From: Phycisphaeraceae bacterium
Lineage (GTDB): Bacteria > Planctomycetota > Phycisphaerae > Phycisphaerales > UBA1924
Direction: 5' to 3'
DNA length: 64,000 nucleotides
NCBI GenBank assembly: GCA_019454185.1
Contig: CP075368.1
Location: 2,149,649-2,213,648 of the forward strand
Part shown: positions 25,469 through 33,612 of the stretch, one piece after another
How the letters are laid out: each line of letters begins with the position of its first letter
Position numbering within the stretch: the stretch's first letter is position 1
Translations under genes and position numbers: made by a program
The notes under the pieces: model-generated
Databases searched by the model: none
Told to the model about the DNA's origin: nothing
Seen by the model: the letters and a program-made list of their open reading frames with translations, nothing else

Positions 25469-26821
25469 ATGAACACCGCTCGCTCCATTGCACTTGCCTG
25501 CGCCCTCTCACCGGCCTGCCTCGCCCCGCTTGCGGCCGTCGGCGTCGCGACCTCGCTCTATTCGACAGAGGCAGCCGCACAGCAGATCAAGGCCGTTGAC
25601 GCGTACTGGGCCATCACAGAGCGGCCCGCCGTCGTCCACTGCGGCGATTCCCAGCGTTACTACCGGGTCGCGGAGCTCCAACCCGGCACGCTCGTTCGGG
25701 TCGATGGCCAGAGCGGAGACTGGGCCAGAATCGCCTACCCGGCGGGCATCGGGGCCTTCGTCCGTGCCGATTCCGTAACGCAGGGCAACGACCCCGGCAC
25801 GCTTGTCCTGAACTCACCCTCCCGCCTCTATGCCGCCAACGCGGTTGCCGGCCTCGACGGCTCTTGGAAAGCCCTGCTCGCCGAAGGCCAGGCGCTCCCC
25901 GCCGGCACCAAGCTGACGGCACTTGAGACGGTGCGGAACCAGTCGAACGCCATTTCCGGGTACAAGGTCGCCGCCCCCGAAGCGGCCCGGGGCTTTGTTC
26001 TCCGCTCGAACCTTCGCACGCCGACACCCGAGGAACTGAACGCCGCCGGTGTCGCGAGCGCTCCCACACCCACGCCGGCTCCGACGCCCGCACCGACAGC
26101 ACCCGCCCCCACTGAGCCCGTTACTCCTGCCCCGATCTCCCTCATCGAAGAGCCGACGAGCACCGGCACGCCTCCGCCCGCCACACGCCCGGCAACAGAT
26201 ACTCCAGCAGACTCGCCAATGGTGATCGAGCAGCGACCCGTCGCACCCGTGCAAGCCCCCCCGGCTGCCGGATCGTTGCAGGCCCTTGACGAGTCCTTCC
26301 GCCGGGTCCAGTCACAGTCCGATGCCGAGGCCGAGATCGACGAGCTCCGCGCCGAGCTGGAGGCCGCTCTCGCCAAGGTCGACGATGTCCCCTCGAACCG
26401 CTTCATCCGCGCAGGGCTCCAGCAGCGCATCGAGATCCTCCGCATCCGCGCCGAGTGGCGCGACCAGATGCGTGCACTCGAAGAGCGTCGCCTCGCGGCC
26501 ACCGCCGCCACCGGCACCACCGAGCGCACGATCCAGGAACTGCAGCAGCACCGCGTCTACACCATCACCGGAAAGCTCACCACGAGCGAGCTGTACGACG
26601 GCGTACGACTGCCGCGCATGCTCCGTGTGCAGTCCATCGGCGGGCAGACGACGCGGACGCTGGGCTATATCCAGCCGACACCCGAGCTCGGGCTCGACAC
26701 CAAGATCGGCCAAACTGTCGGCGTCGTCGGCAACATCATCCTTGACCCGCGGACCGGCCTCCGCACCATCGAGGCCTCTCGCGTTGAGGTCCTTGCAAAC
26801 GTGCCCACCAGCAGGGAATAA
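25469..26821 (+). CDS. Secreted protein with SH3-like domains, Pro-rich linker and coiled coil
   Basis: A 450-residue exported protein (signal peptide about 1-38, ending A-A-A-Q). An SH3b-like module occupies about 45-100 (A-V-V-H-C-G-D, L-V-R-V-D-G-Q-S-G-D-W-A-R-I). A second similar stretch follows, then a Pro/Thr linker (about 200-275) and a charged coiled coil (about 280-360). The C-terminal domain contains Y-T-I-T-G-K-L and I-Q-P-T-P-E-L-G-L-D. Such layouts occur in cell-wall-associated proteins. An upstream in-frame ATG exists at 25442. Confidence 0.78.
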   Translation: MNTARSIALACALSPACLAPLAAVGVATSLYSTEAAAQQIKAVDAYWAITERPAVVHCGDSQRYYRVAELQPGTLVRVDGQSGDWARIAYPAGIGAFVRADSVTQGNDPGTLVLNSPSRLYAANAVAGLDGSWKALLAEGQALPAGTKLTALETVRNQSNAISGYKVAAPEAARGFVLRSNLRTPTPEELNAAGVASAPTPTPAPTPAPTAPAPTEPVTPAPISLIEEPTSTGTPPPATRPATDTPADSPMVIEQRPVAPVQAPPAAGSLQALDESFRRVQSQSDAEAEIDELRAELEAALAKVDDVPSNRFIRAGLQQRIEILRIRAEWRDQMRALEERRLAATAATGTTERTIQELQQHRVYTITGKLTTSELYDGVRLPRMLRVQSIGGQTTRTLGYIQPTPELGLDTKIGQTVGVVGNIILDPRTGLRTIEASRVEVLANVPTSRE

Positions 26822-26955
26822 CCCCTGCCGCCCGGTAGGCACACCTTCAGCCAGTATCGGAAGGGCCGACATCATCCCCTCCGGACCATTTTCATCCGCA
26901 CAAGGCACCCGCCTTCTGCATTCTCTTGTGACGATTTCGGTACAGTAATGGAGCC

Positions 26956-28233
26956 GTGCGAACCAAGCATCCATCCATCCTGACGGCAAGCGGCATCTCC
27001 GCTGAGCCCGACCCGTTGACCGCCGCAGCGAACGCGTGCGAGCGTCTTCTCTCAACGCCCAATCTCCCTCGCTCACAACCGGACCTGGTCTACCTCTTCG
27101 TTTCCTCGCACCACGCCTGGTCCATGCGCACCATCGGTGCCCATGTCCAACGACTTCTCAGCCCGACGCGTCTTGTCGGCACGACCGCCGAATCGGTGCT
27201 GGGCTCATCCCACGAGCTCGAGGGCGCGCCCGGTATCGCGCTGCTCGCCATGTGGCTCCCCGGCGTCAGGGTTTCCCCGTTCCTGATCGATGACCTTGTC
27301 CTCGACGACGAGCAGGACATCGAACGCCAGCGTGAATCCATCCGTCGCGTCATCGACGCAGGCCCCGACCTCCGCGCGATCGTCACCATCCTCGATCCAT
27401 ACTCCGTCCCCGTGTCCCGCCTCCTTCCCGCTCTGAACGACGCCCGCACCGATCCGCGGGCACCGATCATCGGCGGCATGGCATCCGCTCCCCGCACGCC
27501 GGATGGAGGCGGAAACGTCCTCCTCATCGACGACCGCATGATGGACAGAGGGGGCGTCGGCGTCTCGTTCTCCGGCCCACTCCGCGTCGACGCAGTCGTC
27601 AGCCAGGGCTGCCGCCCGATCGGCCCGAACCTCGTCATCACCAAGGCCCGGGGCAACCTCATCCTCGAACTCGGAACGCGCCCCGCACTCCAGGTCGTGC
27701 AGGAACTCCTCGCCGAACTCAGCGAGGAAGAGCGCAATGCGCTCAAACGCGGCCTGCTCATGGGACGCGTCGTGGATGAGTACAAGGAACGATTCGGGGT
27801 GGGTGATTATCTGATCCGCGCCATGGTCGGCGCCGACAAAGACCACAGCGCCATCGCCGTGAGCGAGACCGTCCGCGTAGGCCAGACCGTCCGGCTGCAC
27901 GTCCGCGACGCCGACACAGCAACCAGCGACCTGTCCATGCTCCTCGACGGACAGAAACTCCACGGCCGACCCGCCGGAGCACTCGTCTTCACGTGCAACA
28001 TGCGAGGCCGGCGTCTCTTCCCGTCCCCCGCTCACGATGTCGGCTCGCTCCAGCGCGCCTTCCGCGCCACGCCGGACGGTGCGGCACGAGCGAAGGGCGG
28101 CACCGCCATCGCCACCGACACGTGCGAACTCCCTATCGCCGGTTTCTTCGCTTCCGGCGAGATCGGCCCCGTCGGGCGCGATGCCTACTTTCACGCCCAC
28201 ACCGCCAGCATCGCGATCTTCCGCGATCCCTGA
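26956..28233 (+). CDS. FIST domain sensory protein
   Basis: A 425-residue protein with both FIST_N (about 45-250) and FIST_C (about 255-405) domains, proposed small-ligand sensor domains. Hallmarks are the L-V-G-T-T-A-E-S-V-L-G segment, I-I-G-G-M-A-S, Q-G-C-R-P-I-G and F-T-C-N-M-R-G-R in the C-domain. Here it stands alone, without an attached kinase or cyclase domain, so a partner elsewhere is likely. Initiation is at GTG (26956). Its stop codon sits inside a 17-bp perfect hairpin. Confidence 0.88.
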   Translation: MRTKHPSILTASGISAEPDPLTAAANACERLLSTPNLPRSQPDLVYLFVSSHHAWSMRTIGAHVQRLLSPTRLVGTTAESVLGSSHELEGAPGIALLAMWLPGVRVSPFLIDDLVLDDEQDIERQRESIRRVIDAGPDLRAIVTILDPYSVPVSRLLPALNDARTDPRAPIIGGMASAPRTPDGGGNVLLIDDRMMDRGGVGVSFSGPLRVDAVVSQGCRPIGPNLVITKARGNLILELGTRPALQVVQELLAELSEEERNALKRGLLMGRVVDEYKERFGVGDYLIRAMVGADKDHSAIAVSETVRVGQTVRLHVRDADTATSDLSMLLDGQKLHGRPAGALVFTCNMRGRRLFPSPAHDVGSLQRAFRATPDGAARAKGGTAIATDTCELPIAGFFASGEIGPVGRDAYFHAHTASIAIFRDP

Positions 28234-28252
28234 TCGCGGAAGATCGCGTTCT
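28212..28252 (+). terminator. Stop-codon-spanning 17-bp hairpin
   Basis: Bases 28212-28228 pair perfectly with 28232-28248 around the 3-nt loop CCT, followed by TTCTT. The TGA stop (28231-28233) of the FIST gene lies at the loop and start of the descending arm. It is probably an intrinsic terminator or mRNA 3' stabiliser that uses coding sequence for one arm. Confidence 0.8.
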
Positions 28253-28410
28253 TGAGCGATCTCGCGACCTGAACGCCCCATAAGTCACGCCCCCGAATCG
28301 CCGATGCTTCCAGAAGCGGGAGCCGAGGTCTATCCTTTGCCCCCGCCCTCTTTGCTCGCACCCGGACGCGGCTTTGTCACAAAGCCCTGTTCTCACAAGA
28401 GATACGCGCC

Positions 28411-29898
<1,488 letters not shown>

Positions 29899-29951
29899 GC
29901 CGCTCAAAGGGAGCCCCAAAGTCGATCAGCATCGAGCGCGAGCTCGCGGGT

Positions 29952-30920
29952 TCATCGCACGCGGACACCATCCCCACCCCACCGCGGCAGCCAGCACCGC
30001 ACCCGCCGCCGATACGCCTCATACCGCTCCCCGAACCGCGCCAGCAGTTCCCGTTCCTCCTGCGGCCGCACCGCCACCTGCCAGATCGCGCACCCCAGCA
30101 GCACATAAGCGAGCGTGAGACCCGAGCCCAGGTAGATCGCCACCGACAACCCCTGTAAGAGCCCCGCCACCGCCATGGGATTCCGCACCCACGCATACGG
30201 ACCCGTCGTCACCAACTCAACGGCCGGATCGGTCGGCAGCGGCGTGCCCCGCCCGCGAATCGCCATCGCTGTCGCGCTCCACAATCCGATCGCGCTGGCG
30301 CCTGCGAACATCGCGCCCGCTGCCAACCGCCGCCACGGTTTGATGCCCTCCCACACCGGCACGCCGAGCTCGCGTTCGACCAGTCCGATCGCCGCGGGCA
30401 CGACCGCCAGGAAGAACGTCCAGAACACCAGCACCTGCCACGCGGTGCGGACCAGCGGCGTGAGCCCGTTGTTCACTCCGGAATCGCAACCGTTCATTGC
30501 TCCATTCGACGAAATCGCCCGCGTGAACGCGCTCGCGATCACAACCGGAAAGAGCAGCAACGGCAGCATCAGCCCCGCACCCAGCCACAGCGTCCGATCG
30601 AACACCCACATGCCGCAAGCGATAAGCGCCGCGTACACCGCCGCCCCCGCGTGCAGCCACAGAAGCGGCACGGTCCATCGCGCCCCGCGCTTGATCGCCC
30701 ACGCCCCCGCCCAAGCCGCCACGGGCAAGAACACCGCATCCGCGAGCACGAACGCTAGAAACGTTGCATCCGGCGCGCCCGCCATCACGAAGTGACTTCG
30801 CACACCGGGAACAAGCCACAGTACGGCCCAGAACGCCACGATCCCCGCGCCCTCAAGCGCCAGGTACGTGCACGCGAACGCACGCGCCGCCTCACCGGGA
30901 TTCGCTCGAGTGCTCTCCAC
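29952..30920 (-). CDS. Membrane methyltransferase-like protein (ICMT/PEMT family)
   Basis: A 322-residue integral membrane protein with about seven or eight hydrophobic segments. The C-terminal part carries the isoprenylcysteine/phospholipid methyltransferase pattern T-T-G-P-Y-A-W-V-R-N-P-M (about 240-251) and a final E-E-R-E-L-L-A-R-F-G-E-R-Y-E-A-Y-R-R-R-V helix, which bind S-adenosylmethionine and substrate in this superfamily. The bacterial substrates are generally unknown. The first half contains extra membrane helices. Confidence 0.8.
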   Translation of the reverse strand: MESTRANPGEAARAFACTYLALEGAGIVAFWAVLWLVPGVRSHFVMAGAPDATFLAFVLADAVFLPVAAWAGAWAIKRGARWTVPLLWLHAGAAVYAALIACGMWVFDRTLWLGAGLMLPLLLFPVVIASAFTRAISSNGAMNGCDSGVNNGLTPLVRTAWQVLVFWTFFLAVVPAAIGLVERELGVPVWEGIKPWRRLAAGAMFAGASAIGLWSATAMAIRGRGTPLPTDPAVELVTTGPYAWVRNPMAVAGLLQGLSVAIYLGSGLTLAYVLLGCAIWQVAVRPQEERELLARFGERYEAYRRRVRCWLPRWGGDGVRVR

Positions 30921-30941
30921 GCGCCCAAACCACCCCGCTTC

Positions 30942-30971
30942 CCCTCTGTGTCCTCTGCGCCTCTGTGGTGA
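30942..30971. repeat. CCTCTGYGNC-type short tandem repeat
   Basis: Three imperfect 9-10-mers (CCTCTGTGT, CCTCTGCGC, CTCTGTGGTG) lie in the gap between the membrane methyltransferase-like gene and nrdR. Such pyrimidine-rich 'CTTTGCGNC' strings recur in many unrelated bacterial genomes. It does not form a hairpin. Confidence 0.6.
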
Positions 30972-31009
30972 GTCCTGTCTTTCTTCTTCCTTCGCGCTCA
31001 GCTTCTCAT

Positions 31010-31498
31010 CTAAAACAAATTCTGCTGATCCTTCACCTCACGAGGCATCGTCGCCAGCTCATCCAGTTGCTTTCGCATGTCGTCCACCGACTGGAACTGG
31101 TGATACTCGCTCGCGAAGCGCAGGAACGCCACCTCGTCCACCTCCAGCAGCTTCCGCATCACCCGCTCGCCGATCACCCGCGACGCCACCTCGCGCTCGA
31201 AGTCCCTGACCAGCCCTTCCTCCACCTCTTCGGCGATCTTCGCCTTGACCTCCTCGGAGATCGCCCGCTTCCCGCACGCCGCGATGATCCCCCGCATCAC
31301 GTTCTGCCTGTCAAAGGGCACGTGCGTCCCGTCACGCTTGATCACCATCAGCCGCGAGGTCTGCTCCACCCGCTCGTACGTCGTGAAGCGCTTCCCGCAG
31401 TGGACGCACTCGCGACGGCGACGGATCACCCGTCCGCCGTCGCTCGCGCGGCTGTCGATCACCTTGTCGTTATCAACCTCGCAGTATGGGCATATCAC
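31010..31498 (-). CDS. nrdR: Transcriptional repressor NrdR
   Basis: NrdR represses ribonucleotide reductase genes in response to ATP/dATP. The 162-residue length is normal. The N-terminal zinc ribbon has Cys3, Cys6, Cys31 and Cys34 (M-I-C-P-Y-C ... E-C-V-H-C-G-K-R-F-T-T-Y-E). The ATP-cone domain follows with V-I-K-R-D-G and F-D-R-Q-N-V-M-R-G-I. No ribonucleotide reductase gene is in the window, so its targets are elsewhere. Confidence 0.95.
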   Translation of the reverse strand: MICPYCEVDNDKVIDSRASDGGRVIRRRRECVHCGKRFTTYERVEQTSRLMVIKRDGTHVPFDRQNVMRGIIAACGKRAISEEVKAKIAEEVEEGLVRDFEREVASRVIGERVMRKLLEVDEVAFLRFASEYHQFQSVDDMRKQLDELATMPREVKDQQNLF

Positions 31499-31569
31499 GC
31501 CCGAGACTATACCAGACTTCTACATCCCCCCGCCCGATCCGCCTCCGCCTTGCCGGTTGCACCCCGAAC

Positions 31570-32613
31570 TCACCGGCCCGAATCGCCATCGCGATTCTCC
31601 GACTCTCGAGACTGAGCGGAAGGATCGATCGCCGGAGAATCGATCCCGCACTCCCGCACGATCCACCTCACACCCTCGATCACCCGCGGCGGCGCCTTCA
31701 CAAACAACTTCGTCCCCACGATCGACATCGCCGCGATCTCCCCGCCGTTGTCCACCCACCCGTCCGGCTCGATGAACGTCGTCACCAGCGAGTGGATCTC
31801 ATCCTCAGCCACGCCACGCAACTGCGCGGCACTCAGATCGATCGTCACGAGCACCCGCTCCTGCATGTCGAACGCGTGCGCCGAAGCGACACGCAGCACA
31901 CCATCCGCGATCCGATAGTCGATCGCACCCTGACGGTCGATCCCTGATAGAACCTCCGCTCTCACAGAGCCCGTGTTGATCGCGCCGAACACCTGCGACA
32001 GGTCACCATCCGTCACGTCCAGCGTGACCTCCGTCACCGTCTCCAGACCGAGCGGGGCGAGCGAGTGCCAATCCACGCTCAGCCGCTTTCCCGTACTCAG
32101 AGCCACTTCACGCAGCACCTCCTGCAGCGGCTTGCCCGTCGCGCTCAACCTGCCGATCGGAACCGCCTGACGCTGCTGCCCCGACGCGGCGTACACGCTG
32201 ATCTCAGGCCGGCTCGGCTCGCCGCCCCCCGACATCGCCACAAAGCTCGTCACCAGTGCCGCACCAGCCATGCCGAAGAGTCCCAGGTTCATCGCGATTC
32301 TCCTTCGCGCCGGCGACTTGCTCGCCCGCGCATACCGTGCCGCCAGTTCGGCTGCATCGCCCAGTTCCGCGATCGCCTCACGCGTCGCGTTGGCCTCGTG
32401 CAGCCCAGTCAACATCAGGTCCCGTACCCGATCACGCAGGTGCGAATCCAGTTCATCTCGTATCGCCCGCTTCTCCGCGCTCCCCAGTCGCACCAGTCCC
32501 ATCAGCACATCCAGCCACGCCCCCACCGGGTCGGGCTGGCTCAGCCACATGCTGTCAATCGCATCGCGCTCGCCGCCCGAGAGACCGGGCCGTGTGCTGC
32601 TCGCCGTGCTCAT
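31570..32613 (-). CDS. Membrane protein with permease-prefix-like N-terminus and secretin/STN-like C-terminus
   Basis: A 347-residue protein of unrecognised exact family. Residues about 35-95 are a charged helical segment (E-K-R-A-I-R-D-E-L-D-S-H-L) like the 'permease prefix' or HAAS regions found next to PadR regulators. One membrane helix follows at about 107-127. The outer part has a short STN-like module (P-L-Q-E-V-L-R-E-V-A-L-S-T-G, about 162-225) as in secretins and anti-sigma-like sensors. It overlaps the upstream padR stop by ATGA, so a regulator-coupled membrane sensor or effector is likely. Confidence 0.75.
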   Translation of the reverse strand: MSTASSTRPGLSGGERDAIDSMWLSQPDPVGAWLDVLMGLVRLGSAEKRAIRDELDSHLRDRVRDLMLTGLHEANATREAIAELGDAAELAARYARASKSPARRRIAMNLGLFGMAGAALVTSFVAMSGGGEPSRPEISVYAASGQQRQAVPIGRLSATGKPLQEVLREVALSTGKRLSVDWHSLAPLGLETVTEVTLDVTDGDLSQVFGAINTGSVRAEVLSGIDRQGAIDYRIADGVLRVASAHAFDMQERVLVTIDLSAAQLRGVAEDEIHSLVTTFIEPDGWVDNGGEIAAMSIVGTKLFVKAPPRVIEGVRWIVRECGIDSPAIDPSAQSRESENRDGDSGR

Positions 32614-32975
32614 CGCGTCACCTCCCCCGCCTCAGGGCCAACCAGCGCGTCGATCAACGACCGAAACGCTCGGTGCGCTGCCAGGCGCTGCGCCATCCGC
32701 TTCTTTCCCTTTGCCGTCACGCGATACCACTTGCGCTTCCGACCCTCGCCCGGCTGCTCCTCCTCCGACTTCACCTCGTCCCACGTCCCCTGGATCAATC
32801 CCGATGCTTCGAGTTCCTTCAGCAGCGGATACAGCACGCCCGGCGTCAGCCGCACCCGCCCATCCGACTTCGCCGCCAGTTCCTTGCTGATCGCGTACCC
32901 GTACTTCGGCGCCTCGGCCAGAAGCGAGAGCACCACCAGTTCCATGTCGTCCCGCTGTCCGCTTCGTCCGAGCAT
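32610..32975 (-). CDS. PadR-family transcriptional regulator
   Basis: A 121-residue winged-helix regulator. The core is M-E-L-V-V-L-S-L-L-A-E-A-P-K-Y-G-Y-A-I-S (from residue 11) and the wing segment L-T-P-G-V-L-Y-P-L-L-K-E-L-E-A-S-G-L-I, the PadR signature. The short C-terminal helix places it in the PadR-s2-like group. ATG 32975 is preferred; a frame extension to 33095 lacks similarity. It is translated in overlap with the downstream membrane protein and probably controls that gene and itself from the AT-rich site upstream. Confidence 0.9.
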   Translation of the reverse strand: MLGRSGQRDDMELVVLSLLAEAPKYGYAISKELAAKSDGRVRLTPGVLYPLLKELEASGLIQGTWDEVKSEEEQPGEGRKRKWYRVTAKGKKRMAQRLAAHRAFRSLIDALVGPEAGEVTR

Positions 32976-33034
32976 CGTCCGCTCCTCGTGCCTTGTGCCC
33001 TCACCTCTACGCCGCCCACACCCATCGGTTCCGA

Positions 33035-33056
33035 ATATATCGGATTCAGATATATC
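33035..33056. promoter_or_regulatory. Candidate PadR operator
   Basis: ATATATCG occurs at 33035-33042 and 33050-33057, separated by GATTCAG. Read on the minus strand this gives GATATATC-N7-GATATAT. The AT-rich dyad stands out in GC-rich surroundings and lies 60-80 bp upstream of the padR start, matching the GATATAT-type sites of several PadR regulators. It also precedes the divergent thrS leader by about 90 bp. Confidence 0.55.
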
Positions 33057-33146
33057 GTGCAACAGAGGATTGTTCCCCATTCGTCCCTCTCGCACCGCGG
33101 CACCCTTCCTTGCGGCACGCCCGCACCCCGGCTAACCTTTGCCACT

Positions 33147-33206
33147 ATGAACCCGGCGATTCGAACTCCCGCCACGACCACGCCCCCCTACCGCACTCGC
33201 GCCTGA
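33147..33206 (+). CDS. Putative thrS leader peptide (19 residues, five threonines)
   Basis: An ATG-to-TGA frame encodes M-N-P-A-I-R-T-P-A-T-T-T-P-P-Y-R-T-R-A, with five Thr codons (three in a row) in 19 codons. It sits 36 bp before a strong hairpin and upstream of the zinc-ribbon gene and thrS. Placement fits a transcription-attenuation leader that senses charged tRNA-Thr. No clear Shine-Dalgarno site is seen, and a GC-rich genome gives many Thr/Pro codons by chance. Confidence 0.4.
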   Translation: MNPAIRTPATTTPPYRTRA

Positions 33207-33241
33207 AGCCGGACGCGCGAGCACGCCCATCGACCCCCACC

Positions 33242-33275
33242 AAGCCCGGCCTTTCGGTCGGGCTTGTTCGCTTTC
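33242..33275 (+). terminator. Candidate attenuator hairpin before zinc-ribbon gene and thrS
   Basis: Ten pairs (33242-33251 with 33256-33265, one G-T) close a TTTC loop, followed by GTTCGCTTTC. An alternative pairing exists: GCCGG at 33208-33212 can pair with CCGGC at 33246-33250, and AGCCGG (33207-33212) can also pair with CCGGCT at 33128-33133, giving a possible 1:2, 2:3, 3:4 switch. The tail is only moderately T-rich. Confidence 0.55.
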
Positions 33276-33291
33276 AGCAGGAACACATCCC

Positions 33292-33552
33292 ATGTCCGAA
33301 ACCCCACCCGACTTCCACCCAGAGACCTGTCTCCGCTGCGATGTCCCGCTTGAGCCCGGCTTCATCGCCGACTCGGCCCATGCCGCGATTCTCCAGGCCC
33401 GCTGGTGCGCCGGCGAGCCACGACCGGCAAAGTTCATGGGCATGTCCCTTGGCGAGGTCAGCCCATCACATCTCCCCCGCGCTCTGAAGATCACGGCCCA
33501 ACGCTGCCCCTCCTGCGGCCGCCTCGAACTCTTCGCCAACGCCGCCATCTGA
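33292..33552 (+). CDS. Small zinc-ribbon protein upstream of thrS
   Basis: An 86-residue protein with two separated Cys pairs: C-L-R-C near residues 13-16 and R-C-P-S-C-G-R-L-E-L-F near 71-81. The middle (A-R-W-C-A-G-E-P, F-M-G-M-S-L-G) resembles DUF6487-type nucleic-acid-binding-like zinc ribbons. It is 60 bp upstream of thrS and in the same orientation, so probably co-transcribed. The function is unknown. Confidence 0.72.
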   Translation: MSETPPDFHPETCLRCDVPLEPGFIADSAHAAILQARWCAGEPRPAKFMGMSLGEVSPSHLPRALKITAQRCPSCGRLELFANAAI

Positions 33553-33612
33553 CCCTTCCCTCTATCCTCTGCGCTCCAGCCCCTCATCAGGCATCACACG
33601 AAAGAAAGCCCC

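Noticed and set aside
33147..33206. T-arm-like sequence ATTCGAA suggesting a tRNA or tmRNA end
   Set aside because: The flanking bases (CGGCG and CTCCC) cannot pair as a T stem, and no acceptor or anticodon arm is found around it.
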